NCBI RefSeq assembly: GCF_000244755.1
Contig: NZ_AHOO02000014.1
Location: 2,501 to 66,500 of the forward strand
Direction: 5' to 3'
Length of the DNA stretch: 64,000 nt
From: Leptospira licerasiae serovar Varillal str. VAR 010
Lineage (GTDB): Bacteria > Spirochaetota > Leptospiria > Leptospirales > Leptospiraceae
The position numbers and the translations under genes were made by a program. The notes beneath the pieces are model-generated. The model was not told the origin of the DNA, ran no database searches, and was given only the letters and a program-made list of their open reading frames with translations. How positions within the stretch are numbered: the stretch's first letter is position 1; each line of letters opens with the position of its first letter. Shown in pieces: positions 19,182 through 28,312 of this stretch.

Positions 19182-20075
19182 ATGATACAAGCTGCCAAAA
19201 GAACGATCGCAACATTTCTTCTCTTATTGCCGGGAATCTATTTAGAAGCAAAGTCATACGTAATGGGAAGCGCCGGATTACAATTTGATCTAGGGGCATT
19301 AGGAAACACAATCTCTACGGACGGTTTAGATTCTTCGAATAATTACAAAGCGACGTCCACAGATGGAGGAACCGGAGTTCTGCCACGTTTAGCGGTCATT
19401 CCGGAAAACCGTTTGCTAACATTACAACATTCTTCCAACGGATTAATTAGCGCCAAAACAAACGGTGGGATGACCGGTCTTACTCTGTCTTTCGGATACG
19501 AACAAGATTTTGGGAAAGCCTTCTTTTGGAGAGTAAACGCGCACTACACTCGTAAGGTTATGGGAGGAGATACAGAAGCAAAATTTGCAGGCCAATCCTT
19601 CTATCATATGATCTGGGATTATAATGCAATCCAGATCCCTATAAATATAGGTATCAAACTTTCCGTTTCGGAGGATGCAGCTATTTATATAGGAGCCGGG
19701 ATACATTACTTCAAAGGTGGTTGGAGTTTAGCAGGTCATAATCGTTTAAATGATGTACATGAGGCCTTAGTGAATGCAGGTATTACAAATACTACCGTGC
19801 TCGGCTTGGTCGCGGATGGAACGGATCCTTCCGCAAACTGGGAAAATACTAAATTTAATGTCTCCGGAGTTGCTCCCAATTGGTTGATCGGGGCCCAAGC
19901 CAGAATGTCCGATAAGGGCCATATTTATATGGAAATGGAAACGTTATTTTCCTTTCAATATGGGATCGCTCATCCTTCTTCCTTGGGCGGCATCCAAGGT
20001 CTAGCACCGAGTGTAGCCTATCCCCAGGTTTTAGGCGGAACCCAGTATAGAATCGGATACAAACACGAGATCTGA
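19182..20075 (+). CDS. second OmpL1-like porin (tandem paralogue)
   Basis: 297 residues from the ATG at 19182, which has GGAG six bases upstream; an in-frame ATG at 19170 lies before that site. It is a full-length homologue of the preceding OmpL1 with the same block order: LQFDLGALGNTISTDGLDSS, GYEQDFGKAFFWRVNAHYTR, SGVAPNWLIGAQARMSDKGH, GGTQYRIGYKHEI. The signal peptide differs completely (IQAAKRTIATFLLLLPGIYL), and most changes lie in segments expected to be loops. It follows the terminator of copy one, so it needs its own promoter or read-through; none is obvious. It ends three bases before the convergent pcm gene. Confidence 0.93.
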   Translation: MIQAAKRTIATFLLLLPGIYLEAKSYVMGSAGLQFDLGALGNTISTDGLDSSNNYKATSTDGGTGVLPRLAVIPENRLLTLQHSSNGLISAKTNGGMTGLTLSFGYEQDFGKAFFWRVNAHYTRKVMGGDTEAKFAGQSFYHMIWDYNAIQIPINIGIKLSVSEDAAIYIGAGIHYFKGGWSLAGHNRLNDVHEALVNAGITNTTVLGLVADGTDPSANWENTKFNVSGVAPNWLIGAQARMSDKGHIYMEMETLFSFQYGIAHPSSLGGIQGLAPSVAYPQVLGGTQYRIGYKHEI

Positions 20076-20078
20076 TCT

Positions 20079-20780
20079 TTAAACCAAATCCGTTCTTCCC
20101 AAAAGTGGAACGAATTTCACAGGCAAACGGTTTGTTTCAATGAATCCGTTTTGTTTTTTTTGGAGGGTGAGAAGTAACTGAACATCTTCTTTCCACTCTA
20201 CCGGAAACACTGCGACCCCTTCTTCCAGAAGGGATTCGAAGATCAGACTTCCAGGTCCGGGAATTTTCGGGAAACATGCAGAAGATACGAATTTAGAAAA
20301 TTTTTCTTTCGTTTGGGCGAGAAGTAATGCATCTCCAAACAAGATCTTGTTCCGTTTTGTAAATCCGGGAGACCAATTTTCCAAAACTTTCGACGATCTT
20401 TCGTACAATTCAGGTACGATTTCCGAAGAGACAAGTTTTGCTCCGAGTGAATCCAAGATCGCGGTCAAATATCCGGAGCCTGTGCCTATCTCTAAAATTG
20501 TATCTCCGGATCTCACATGGAGTTGGTCTGCGATATATGCGACTATATAAGGTTGAGAGATGGTTTGTTCTTCCCCGATCGGGACCGCTTTGTCTTCATA
20601 AGAATGTTCTCTGGTTTTTTCCGGAAGAAAGATATGTCTGGGAACTTTTAGAAATGCGGAAAGCAGGTTCGGGTCCTTGATCCCTCTTTCTGAGATTTGT
20701 GTTCGGACCATTCTCTCTCTTGCAAGAACAGTCTCCGCGTCATCAAATGGGGAGACGAAGCCTAAATCAGGATTTTCCAT
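20079..20780 (-). CDS. pcm: protein-L-isoaspartate O-methyltransferase
   Basis: 233 residues. The enzyme uses S-adenosylmethionine to methylate isoaspartyl residues in aged proteins so that they can revert. Family landmarks are the N-terminal helix RERMVRTQISERGIKDPNLL, PRHIFLPEK, the active-site loop DKAVPIGEEQTISQPYIVAY and SAM motif I LEIGTGSGYLTAIL. The ATG at 20780 gives a ~23-residue N-terminal extension; MVRTQISERG at 20711 is the alternative start. The predicted promoter of the divergent tRNA-Phe overlaps the start codon. Cytosolic repair enzyme. Confidence 0.93.
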   Translation of the reverse strand: MENPDLGFVSPFDDAETVLARERMVRTQISERGIKDPNLLSAFLKVPRHIFLPEKTREHSYEDKAVPIGEEQTISQPYIVAYIADQLHVRSGDTILEIGTGSGYLTAILDSLGAKLVSSEIVPELYERSSKVLENWSPGFTKRNKILFGDALLLAQTKEKFSKFVSSACFPKIPGPGSLIFESLLEEGVAVFPVEWKEDVQLLLTLQKKQNGFIETNRLPVKFVPLLGRTDLV

Positions 20781-20807
20781 TGACGTATGGACCCGGCTCA
20801 GTAATTT
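20780..20807 (+). promoter_or_regulatory. promoter of tRNA-Phe
   Basis: TTGACG (20780-20785), a 16-base spacer and TAATTT (20802-20807) put the start near 20814, six bases before the mature tRNA. It overlaps the pcm start codon on the other strand. Confidence 0.5.
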
Positions 20808-20819
20808 GGTTATGGGTTC

Positions 20820-20892
<73 letters not shown>

Positions 20893-20900
20893 AAACCCGA

Positions 20901-21140
20901 TTATCCGTTCTTTCTTTCCTCTCCTAGCTTCCATAATTCCGTAAATACCAGATCCTCTACTTGTTTACAAAGTTCGGGCTTATATAATTTTTTTACCGGT
21001 GGTTTAGGGTAGATATGTATCTCATCCGTGTCCGGTATATAAGTAAGCATCCGTAAAATCTGGTCCTCCCCTTCGATTTCATACATCGTGTAAGACATCC
21101 CCTTAGCTGGGATGATCTGAGAAGTTTCCAAGTATTTCAT
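20901..21140 (-). CDS. small conserved-looking hypothetical protein
   Basis: 79 residues: a soluble, mixed alpha/beta protein with a compact hydrophobic pattern (GMSYTMYEIEGEDQILRMLT, YIPDTDEIHIYPKPPVKK) and a helical C-terminus. There is no signal peptide or membrane segment, and I recognise no family. It lies alone between tRNA-Phe, eight bases beyond its stop, and the divergent coaE gene. The ribosome-binding site is weak. The regular, non-repetitive composition makes a real gene more likely than not. Confidence 0.6.
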   Translation of the reverse strand: MKYLETSQIIPAKGMSYTMYEIEGEDQILRMLTYIPDTDEIHIYPKPPVKKLYKPELCKQVEDLVFTELWKLGEERKNG

Positions 21141-21271
21141 GATTCTACTTCTCTATCAAGTCTAGATCTTTTGGAAAGAGATTTATTCTCCCCTTTTGCC
21201 TCATCATTTTACTTATATGAGAGATTCTTAAAAAGCTTGTACTAAAAAGCCTTTTCTTATAATCTTTCCCA

Positions 21272-21898
21272 ATGACTCGGTCCTCTCTTAGAACTGACGG
21301 GGCTTTTCTTGTCGGGATCACTGGGATGATCGGCGGAGGCAAATCCACTGCAACTAAGATCTTAGAAGAGATGGGCGGGATACGGATTAGCGCTGACGAG
21401 ATCGCGCGTAAATATACCGATCCGGATAGTCCGATCTCTCAGGAACTGATCGATTCTTTAGGCCCTGAAATTCTGGATGAGTCCGGCAAAATTGATCGGA
21501 AAAGGATCGCAAAATTGGTGTTCGGGAATCCCGAAATGCTAAAGATCCTAAACTCTTTGACCCATCCAAGGATACGTAAGGAGTTTTTGGAAGTTCTGAA
21601 CGGCTTGGAAAAAGGAAGCCTAGTTCTGTGGGAGGTCCCACTTCTATTCGAAACGGATTCATATACACTTTGTGATGCAACTGTATGTGTCATCTCTGAC
21701 CCGGAAACTTCCCTTGATAGAACTGTCAAAAGGGACGGGATTAGCAGAGAAGAAGCGGAAGCGAGGGCAAAAAGCCAGCTTTCACTTCAGGAAAAAGCGA
21801 AGAAGGCCGACTATTCTATTAAGAACACAGGGGATTTGAATGACCTTCGTAAAGAATGCGAATATTTGTACGCTGAGTTAAAAGGAAGAATGAAATGA
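21272..21898 (+). CDS. coaE: dephospho-CoA kinase
   Basis: 208 residues. The enzyme phosphorylates the 3' hydroxyl of dephospho-CoA, the last step of coenzyme A synthesis. The P-loop is GITGMIGGGKST (15-26). The family motifs ISADEIARKY, LTHPRIRKEF, WEVPLLFETDSY and RDGISREEAEARAKSQL follow. The start is about ten residues longer than in many homologues, but no internal start fits. A TATAAT lies nine bases before the ATG with no Shine-Dalgarno sequence, so the message may be leaderless. The last four bases (ATGA) overlap the start of the SPOR gene. Confidence 0.95.
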   Translation: MTRSSLRTDGAFLVGITGMIGGGKSTATKILEEMGGIRISADEIARKYTDPDSPISQELIDSLGPEILDESGKIDRKRIAKLVFGNPEMLKILNSLTHPRIRKEFLEVLNGLEKGSLVLWEVPLLFETDSYTLCDATVCVISDPETSLDRTVKRDGISREEAEARAKSQLSLQEKAKKADYSIKNTGDLNDLRKECEYLYAELKGRMK

Positions 21899-22551
21899 AG
21901 GAAAAAGTTTTCTACGTCATCAATCTGGACAATAAAAGGATCTCTCTACTCTCCCTATTTTTAGTGGGACTTCTTTTTTCATTCTTCTTCTTAGGAGTCT
22001 CCGTAGGCAGAAAGAGAGGCCAAGTGCAAGACGACCTGGCTCTGAACTCCAATAGAGAATCCTTATCTTCTTCTACTGTGAACCAAGCGATGGAAGAATC
22101 ATCGGCTACCTCTGCCGTTAAAAAGGAAGAAGAAGTTAAATTCAGAAATCTTCCTCCTGGCGCCGAAGTTGTGGATCTAAGATCCGAAGTTTCTCCCAGC
22201 AAAAAAGAAGAGCCATCCAAAATAGATGTGGAAGCTCCGTCTTCTTCTCATCCTGAAAAAAAATTAGTCCGGAAAGAAAAGGAATCCAAAAAATCAATCC
22301 ATACCTCTCCGCGTAAGACAGCGGTCCACAAAGCTGATAACGATTTTTTTGTTCAGGTAGCTGCGTTTAAGACCAAAGAGAAGGCTGATGAACTCAAGTC
22401 GTCTTTAGGTGGGAAGTCCTACGTGAAAAAAACCAAAAACGGTTACTTTACGGTCCGTATGGGAAATTTTCCATCCAAGGAGGACGCGGAAAGATCTATG
22501 AAAAAACTTCCAGGTAACTTGAAAGAAAACGCTTTGGTCTCTAAGGAATAA
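21895..22551 (+). CDS. SPOR-domain membrane protein
   Basis: 218 residues with a short cytoplasmic N-terminus and one transmembrane helix (ISLLSLFLVGLLFSFFFLGV). A Ser/Lys/Glu-rich, probably disordered periplasmic linker of ~110 residues follows, then a C-terminal SPOR domain (FFVQVAAFKTKEKADELKSS, KNGYFTVRMGNFPSKEDAER). SPOR domains bind denuded glycan strands at the division septum, so a cell-division or wall role is likely (family knowledge). The start overlaps the coaE stop in ATGA, implying translational coupling. Confidence 0.9.
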   Translation: MKEKVFYVINLDNKRISLLSLFLVGLLFSFFFLGVSVGRKRGQVQDDLALNSNRESLSSSTVNQAMEESSATSAVKKEEEVKFRNLPPGAEVVDLRSEVSPSKKEEPSKIDVEAPSSSHPEKKLVRKEKESKKSIHTSPRKTAVHKADNDFFVQVAAFKTKEKADELKSSLGGKSYVKKTKNGYFTVRMGNFPSKEDAERSMKKLPGNLKENALVSKE

Positions 22552-22637
22552 TTTTTTTAGATATTTCGCCGGCCGATCTTCTATATTTTTTCAATTGACC
22601 CAGGAACCGTAAAACCCCAAGTTCGTTGTTAACAGAA

Positions 22638-23288
22638 ATGGATCTGAAAGAACTCGAACCAGTTCGTCTTGCCGTTGTCAGATCCACAATCGAAAGATTG
22701 CGTCATACATATTCGGATCTTTTAACGTCGATTAAGGGATACGACGGGATCCCTGGCTTTTTCGAAAACAATCTCTACGCTCCCTCCAATAAGGAAGAAA
22801 GGGACAACGCACTCGAAAGTTTGTACGAAAAATTAAAAACGGTCGCCGGTAAGGCGATGACCGACAATATCCATCAGATTATTCTACTAAACAAACTCAC
22901 GGACTCTTTGGATTTTGATACTGCCAAAGTAGTTATCGAAAATAATCTTATAGAGAACGGTGAGATCCCTCAAGAAAATCTTTATGCTGCATTAGGCGCA
23001 GTAGGAAGATTCGACGACAGAAGAACTCAGATAGGAATGGTGGGAGATACTCTTAAGTTTTTCTTCTCTCTTTCCAAACTTCCCATGGTAAAACTGATTA
23101 TGGCACCGATCAAAGTTGCAGCCTCCATGGTAGGAGCTACTTCTTTAGTGGATACTATGGAGGCTGGTTATAATCTATCTTCAAAGATCAAAGATTTACA
23201 ACCTTTCATTGATTCGTTTATCGATAGGGAAAACAGACTTTTAGGCAAATTGATCAACGGCGAAAAACACGAGCCGATCCAATTTTAA
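22638..23288 (+). CDS. FFLEELY-motif-like helical protein
   Basis: 216 residues from the ATG at 22638; a TTG at 22626 is also in frame. The N-terminal half has the pattern RLRHTYSDLLTSIKGYDGIP then GFFENNLYAPSNKEERDNAL. This resembles proteins named for an FFLEELY/FFLEDLY motif, whose function is unknown. The second half contains two weakly amphipathic stretches (MVKLIMAPIKVAASMVGATS) and a charged helical tail. No signal peptide, so it is probably cytosolic or peripheral. It is preceded by a 74-base gap after the SPOR gene. The assignment rests on one motif region and its spacing. Confidence 0.7.
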   Translation: MDLKELEPVRLAVVRSTIERLRHTYSDLLTSIKGYDGIPGFFENNLYAPSNKEERDNALESLYEKLKTVAGKAMTDNIHQIILLNKLTDSLDFDTAKVVIENNLIENGEIPQENLYAALGAVGRFDDRRTQIGMVGDTLKFFFSLSKLPMVKLIMAPIKVAASMVGATSLVDTMEAGYNLSSKIKDLQPFIDSFIDRENRLLGKLINGEKHEPIQF

Positions 23289-23384
23289 TTTTTCCGAAGA
23301 ACTTAGTTCCAGATTCCCTCTTGCCTTTTTTTAGATTTCCTAGATCCTTTGCTCCGGCCGGATCTTTGGCCTTGGGGCAAACTC

Positions 23385-24074
23385 ATGTTTATAGGACATT
23401 ATAGCGTTTCTTTCGCTTCTAAAAAAGTGGAACCTAAAACTCCTCTCTGGGCAACCTTTGTGGGAGTTCAATTTGTAGATATTCTGTTTATGATCTTTAT
23501 CTTATTCGGGATCGAAGGTATCAGATTCGTTCCGGGTTTTACCGAAGTGAATAATTTCGATCTTTATTATATGCCCATCACTCATAGTTTAGTGGGAGGG
23601 ATTGGTTGGTCGATCTTATGTTTTCTAATTTTTAAATTCGTCTTTTTAAGATCCAAACCGTATTCGGATTCTTTAAAGAATAAAATTTCAGGTCTAATCG
23701 GTCTTACAGTTCTTTCTCATTACTTTTTGGACCTCCCGATGCATACACAGGACCTACCTATACTATTCGATTCAGGCCCTAAAATCGGTTTCGGTCTTTG
23801 GCATAATAGGACTCTTTCCATCGCAACTGAAGTGACAATTACAGTGATCGGTTTGGCTTTATATTTTAGGGCAACTAAACCAGGTCCTACATTCGGTGGA
23901 AAATACGGAATGCAGATCTTTGGCGGAATACTTTTGGTACTAGCCGTCGCGACACCATTCTTCCCTCCTCCGCTTACCATTCCTGAATTTTCTATCCAAG
24001 CATTAGTCGGTTATATTCTTCTTGCTTGGGTAGCAGGTTGGTTAGACGGCAAAAGAATACCTGTGGAATCCTGA
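23385..24074 (+). CDS. multi-spanning membrane protein of unknown function
   Basis: 229 residues from the ATG at 23385, with GGGG just upstream; a longer frame begins at 23349. It has six or seven hydrophobic segments. Polar residues sit in MFIGHYSVSFASKKVEP at the N-terminus, MPITHSLVGGIGWS, and SHYFLDLPMHTQDLP. The repeated His in or near helices (GHYS, THSL, SHYFLD, LWHNR) recalls the metal-dependent membrane hydrolase group (YdjM/DUF457-like), but I am not certain of the family. It lies upstream of the CPBP protease gene on the same strand with a 25-base gap. Confidence 0.75.
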   Translation: MFIGHYSVSFASKKVEPKTPLWATFVGVQFVDILFMIFILFGIEGIRFVPGFTEVNNFDLYYMPITHSLVGGIGWSILCFLIFKFVFLRSKPYSDSLKNKISGLIGLTVLSHYFLDLPMHTQDLPILFDSGPKIGFGLWHNRTLSIATEVTITVIGLALYFRATKPGPTFGGKYGMQIFGGILLVLAVATPFFPPPLTIPEFSIQALVGYILLAWVAGWLDGKRIPVES

Positions 24075-24099
24075 TCTTACTTAGGTATTTTTCCAATCC

Positions 24100-24918
24100 G
24101 TGCAAAATAAAAATTATCCGTTTTTAGGGGCGGTACTTCTCTGCCTCTTAGTTTTAGTTACCGGTATCGGAATAGGGATTGTATTTGTGATCCTTCAATC
24201 CGTTCTAAAATGGAATCTAGATGGGAAAGTAATCACGGCGATAGGGAACTCGGCTTCCTTCGGATTAGCGATCTGGATAGGGCTCAAAATTTCTAAAAAA
24301 GAATATTCAGAAGTTCTGCGCCTCAAACCTTTAAAGCCGCTCGAGGCGATCAGCTTTGTTATCACAGCGATCGGTTTTTCCTTTCTACTTTCCGAAGTGG
24401 ATAATTTGTTTTCCATGTTAGTTCCAAAGCCGGACTTCATCATAAACTTATTCCAAGGATTATTCGATGGGGAGAATATATTCTTATCAGCGATCTTACT
24501 TTCCGTCATAGCTCCGATCACTGAGGAACTTATGTTTAGAGGAGTAATCTTAGATAGATTCTTAAAACATTTTTCGGTTCTTTCTTCTTTCCTTCTTTCC
24601 TCTTTATTGTTCGGGCTGATCCACTTGAACCCTTGGCAATTTATCGGTTCTAGTATTCTCGGGATCTATATGGCTTGGGTAGTTTACAAAACGGATTCGA
24701 TCTGGAATTCGATTTTAATCCACGCAGTTTTTAACGGGATCCCGTTGATAGTTTTGCATGGGCTCCGACTCGAGATCCCGGGTTTTTCCGCGCCCATTTC
24801 CGGAAAAATTCAAGTGCTACAACCGATTTGGCTAGACCTTTTGGGTTTACTCATTACTTGTTTTGGATTATCTTTTACTCTCTTTTTGTTCGGAAGAAGG
24901 AAGGAAAAAACCGCATAA
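24100..24918 (+). CDS. CPBP-family intramembrane glutamic endopeptidase
   Basis: 272 residues, starting with GTG, with about eight hydrophobic helices. The three CPBP (CAAX protease/bacteriocin-processing) motifs are complete: E142-E143-x3-R147 in TEELMFRGVI, FxxxH175 in FGLIHLNP, and H208-x3-N212 in HAVFNG. The family hydrolyses peptide bonds inside or at the edge of the membrane. Substrates vary from prenylated proteins to signal-peptide remnants and are not predictable here. It lies 25 bases behind the preceding membrane protein, probably in the same transcript. Confidence 0.9.
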   Translation: MQNKNYPFLGAVLLCLLVLVTGIGIGIVFVILQSVLKWNLDGKVITAIGNSASFGLAIWIGLKISKKEYSEVLRLKPLKPLEAISFVITAIGFSFLLSEVDNLFSMLVPKPDFIINLFQGLFDGENIFLSAILLSVIAPITEELMFRGVILDRFLKHFSVLSSFLLSSLLFGLIHLNPWQFIGSSILGIYMAWVVYKTDSIWNSILIHAVFNGIPLIVLHGLRLEIPGFSAPISGKIQVLQPIWLDLLGLLITCFGLSFTLFLFGRRKEKTA

Positions 24919-25063
24919 GCTAACGATACGAAGGTCCGTTTTTTCTATTCGGATCAAGACTGTGTAGTTTTTTCGTTTTTAGAAGTCGAACAGTATTGGC
25001 CGAAACCTCTCGGCCATTCGTATATTCGGATCACTCCGTTAGAATTAAAAAGGCAAAATAACA

Positions 25064-26635
25064 ATGGTTGCAAACTCCGTCCAAACTACAAATTTTTCAG
25101 AAAAAGGAGCGATCAGCATCAATAGGATCCGGATTGGATTCTCTATAGTGATGCTTTTTGTGAATGTTCTGGCTTTATTCTCTCAAGGGTCCAGCTCCCA
25201 AACCAGCACACTCATAAACTTTCTAATAGAACTCACTATTTTCGGTTACGGGATCACTCAGATCTACCTACTCAAAAAAGGAAAACTCAAAAGTGTATTC
25301 GTAACTTTTTGCGTATATTTAGATATCTTAATGTATTCGCTTATCTTCATAACGGTAACCGTCTATGCAGCGAATGCCGAAGCAATGGTCGGAACGTTAA
25401 AGATGCCATTCTTCATAATGTTGTATTTTTTTGTGATGATCTATTCCGGTCTCCTACTTTCGCCTAAAACCACTTTAATGGTAGGATATCTTGCTTTGAT
25501 CGGAACATTCTCCATGGATTATTTCGCCTGGTTGAATGGAGTGGAATTTAAATACAATACAGATAAACCGACAGAGATCTCTGTGTTTTTTGAGATCATT
25601 CGATTCGTATTTTTCGTTTTAGGGATCCATATCTTAACTTCAGTAGTGAAATTTTTAGTTTCAGTTTCAGACGTCGCCATTAAGTCCACCGTCGAGGCAG
25701 AAGCAAAAAGTGAAGAAGCAGAGAAAACCAAGAACAGAATTTCGGAAGAAGCCACAGTATTGAACAGAAACACTTCCGAGATGAAAAACGAAATGGATAC
25801 TCTAAACTCGGAAATCCAGAGCCAGGTTTCTAGCATGGAACAAATTAGCGCTTCGCTCGAAGAATTAGCCGCATCCACAGATAGCGCGGCAGAATTCGTA
25901 AAAGCACAATTCGGCAAAATAGAAGAACTGAACAAAGAGAGTGATACTTTAAATTCGATCTTAAAAGAAGTTCGAATTTCCACAGATTCATTATCCAAGA
26001 CAACGGAAGAATCCAAAGTTTATAGCAAGGATGTTTCCGGGGCTATGGAAGTATTAGGAAATAATTTCGGAGAAGTAAGTAAATCCTTCCAAAAAGTCCA
26101 AGATGTAAACGATATGATGAGAGAGATCGCGGATAGGACAAACTTACTAGCATTAAACGCTTCTATCGAGGCAGCAAGAGCGGGAGAACATGGAAAAGGA
26201 TTCGCAGTAGTGGCGCAAGAAGTAGCAAAACTTGCAGATAGCGCCTCCGAAAACGCGGCCACAATCTCTAAAATTATCGCAGAAGCGGCAAAACTGATCA
26301 CGAACGGAAACACTGCAGCAGAAGAAACAAAACGAAAAGTTTCCGTCCAAGAATCCGGATTTACTTCCGTGGTAGATAACCTGAACCAATTGAGATCCAG
26401 GGTAGAAAACCAAGGGCGCATCCACGAATCCTTCTTAAAATCTTTCCGCGAATTATTCGATCTTTCCAGACAAATCGAATCCATCGCAAGCGAACAGAAG
26501 AACGGGACCAAAGAAGTGGTCCACGCTCTTTCTTCTATTGAACAATCTTCGAATATCATTTCGGAAGGTTCGAATAGAATGAGGGCCAGTTTAGAGGAAC
26601 TGTCGGAACAATCGGAAAGGCTGGTGATTCAGTAA
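25064..26635 (+). CDS. membrane-bound methyl-accepting chemotaxis protein
   Basis: 523 residues. About six hydrophobic helices fill residues 20-205 with only short loops, so sensing must occur within or next to the membrane. A long coiled coil follows directly, without an obvious HAMP. It holds the conserved tip [20 protein letters not shown] and [20 protein letters not shown], which contacts CheA/CheW. The layout is like the receptor at 456-2030, although the membrane parts are not obviously alike in sequence. An orphan locus; the output would go to CheA proteins encoded elsewhere, one of which is at 57.6-60.1 kb. Confidence 0.92.
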   Translation: MVANSVQTTNFSEKGAISINRIRIGFSIVMLFVNVLALFSQGSSSQTSTLINFLIELTIFGYGITQIYLLKKGKLKSVFVTFCVYLDILMYSLIFITVTVYAANAEAMVGTLKMPFFIMLYFFVMIYSGLLLSPKTTLMVGYLALIGTFSMDYFAWLNGVEFKYNTDKPTEISVFFEIIRFVFFVLGIHILTSVVKFLVSVSDVAIKSTVEAEAKSEEAEKTKNRISEEATVLNRNTSEMKNEMDTLNSEIQSQVSSMEQISASLEELAASTDSAAEFVKAQFGKIEELNKESDTLNSILKEVRISTDSLSKTTEESKVYSKDVSGAMEVLGNNFGEVSKSFQKVQDVNDMMREIADRTNLLALNASIEAARAGEHGKGFAVVAQEVAKLADSASENAATISKIIAEAAKLITNGNTAAEETKRKVSVQESGFTSVVDNLNQLRSRVENQGRIHESFLKSFRELFDLSRQIESIASEQKNGTKEVVHALSSIEQSSNIISEGSNRMRASLEELSEQSERLVIQ

Positions 26636-26730
26636 GTTTTAGGAAAAAAATTCTTTCTAAAAAATTGGAGATCAAGAGTAATTCCGTTGTCTTTAGCGGA
26701 AATTTTTGATTTCCGATTGTTGTTATACAA

Positions 26731-27942
26731 ATGGAAAACTTCGGTTCCAGGTTTTTCTCAACAATACTAATTGCCTCAGGAGTTTTCATATCCTGTGGAC
26801 GATCCTCTAAAGAGAATCCCGCACTTTTAGGGATGGAAGCGATCCTTCTGTCCACTCAACCGAAGGGTTTTCGTATCGTTTCTACAATAGAATACAATTT
26901 TGATAATCCTTATGCAATCGCGGTAGATAGCCAAGAGAACGTATACGTCGCAGAGAAATCTTGGACTTGCGATGTACAACATGATTATACCGGAAGCTGC
27001 CCCTTATACGTTACAACTACTAGATCCAGAGTTTTAAAGTTCGATCCTTCCGGAAAATTTTTAGGATGGCTTGGATTAGATACGAATGGAACAACTGGAT
27101 TTCATTCAGCGCCCACAAACGCAGTCGCAGCCTTCGGACTGAACCCGGAAGAATTTACTATCATAGGCGGGCTCGCAATAGATCCCCAAGATCGTTTGTA
27201 CGTTTCTGACGCATATCGGGTGCAACGATTCGATAGTTCTTTAAATTTTGAAGCATGGTTAGGTAAGGCTAGCGACAATAGTATCGGTTGGCATACAACC
27301 GGCCAACCGCAAGGTAATCCTTCGGCAGTACAAGACGATGGAGCAATGAATACTTTCGGCTCTATTTCTTTTTACGGAAATAAGATCTATGTAGCCGGCG
27401 AAGTATTATATTATGTGAATCGCTACGACCAATCAGGAACCTATGAAGGCTGGCTTGGAAAAGATGCGAACAATGTAAAAGGCTGGCACACCCCTTTAGC
27501 AGGCATAAATTATCTAAGAGGAAGCTTCCACGGAAACGATATAGGTGCTTTCAATATTACAAAAGATGCAAGTATAGATTCGACCATCGGAAATTTATTA
27601 GTGGTGGATTCGGTTCACGATCCAGTTCTTTCCGTATGGGCTCCGGATGGAACTTATCTCAATGGACTTTTTCACGTAGGAACAGGAGTGAAACCATATG
27701 CAATCGCGACAGACTCCTTTGGAAATGTGATCATATCAGATATGTACCAAGGGACCATTCGTGGATATGACCCCTCTTTACAACAAAGAGCGACTCTACA
27801 AGTGGAACCACCATCTATTCCGAATGTGTATTATCCGATTGTGGGAGCAAAACTTACGGTTGCGAGTAACGGTTATTTATATGCTGTCCATCAGACCGGC
27901 AATCGAATTCTAAAGATCAAGATTGTATATTCCGAATGGTAA
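26731..27942 (+). CDS. lipoprotein with NHL-type beta-propeller
   Basis: 403 residues. The signal ends in GVFISC, a good lipobox, followed by a polar tether. The body repeats NHL strands of the form AVDSQENVYVAEK, AIDPQDRLYVSDAYRVQRFD, YGNKIYVAGEVLYYVNRYD and ATDSFGNVIISDMYQGTIRG, with GWLG(K/L)D inserts after several blades. A membrane-anchored propeller probably binds proteins or ligands in the periplasm or at the surface; catalysis is not indicated. The gene is single, with tRNA-Leu and an inverted-repeat element downstream. Confidence 0.85.
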   Translation: MENFGSRFFSTILIASGVFISCGRSSKENPALLGMEAILLSTQPKGFRIVSTIEYNFDNPYAIAVDSQENVYVAEKSWTCDVQHDYTGSCPLYVTTTRSRVLKFDPSGKFLGWLGLDTNGTTGFHSAPTNAVAAFGLNPEEFTIIGGLAIDPQDRLYVSDAYRVQRFDSSLNFEAWLGKASDNSIGWHTTGQPQGNPSAVQDDGAMNTFGSISFYGNKIYVAGEVLYYVNRYDQSGTYEGWLGKDANNVKGWHTPLAGINYLRGSFHGNDIGAFNITKDASIDSTIGNLLVVDSVHDPVLSVWAPDGTYLNGLFHVGTGVKPYAIATDSFGNVIISDMYQGTIRGYDPSLQQRATLQVEPPSIPNVYYPIVGAKLTVASNGYLYAVHQTGNRILKIKIVYSEW

Positions 27943-27968
27943 ATTTTGCCGCGTCCCTCGCAAAACAT

Positions 27969-28055
27969 CCCCGCTGTCTGCTCGGGTCAGGCTCTCGCCT
28001 CCGGTCAAAAAATCGCATTCTCGATTTTTATGACCCCGGCTCGATCCTTCGCGGG
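27969..28055. repeat. GC-rich inverted-repeat element after the NHL gene
   Basis: The inner arms CCGGTCAAAAAATCG (28001-28015) and CGATTTTTATGACC...CGG (28022-28039) pair around CATTCT with one bulged base. The outer CCCCGC (27969-27974) faces GCGGG (28051-28055). The element also has an imperfect GGTCAGGC/CCGGTCA duplication. It is more GC-rich than its surroundings, lies downstream of a gene and could act as a terminator or be a dispersed repeat. Confidence 0.55.
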
Positions 28056-28116
28056 TGCTTATACAATATTCTTGACTTCCCCACCTCTATTGAAAAACTG
28101 ACTTTCGTAACCCGTC

Positions 28117-28198
<82 letters not shown>

Positions 28199-28266
28199 AA
28201 AACTTTCCTCTTCATAACAATCAAACATTCTGATACGTACATCCAGAAGTTTTTACTTTTATATCT

Positions 28267-28283
28267 TCTTGCAATATGCAAGT
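28267..28283. promoter_or_regulatory. candidate HxlR operator upstream of hxlR (autoregulation)
   Basis: CTTGCA-ATA-TGCAAG, perfect six-base arms with a three-base centre, lies 30 bases before the regulator's ATG. The same arms and spacing occur upstream of the neighbouring SDR gene at 29616-29632. Confidence 0.7.
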
Positions 28284-28312
28284 GGTGATTTAAAGTGAAT
28301 CAGGAAAGATAT

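Noticed and set aside
25519..26559. Two long minus-strand frames under the second chemoreceptor
   Set aside because: Antisense shadows of the MCP coiled coil; Ser/Phe-rich translations without motifs or ribosome-binding sites.
28072..28100. TTGACT before tRNA-Leu as its promoter
   Set aside because: No acceptable -10 hexamer lies 16-18 bases downstream.
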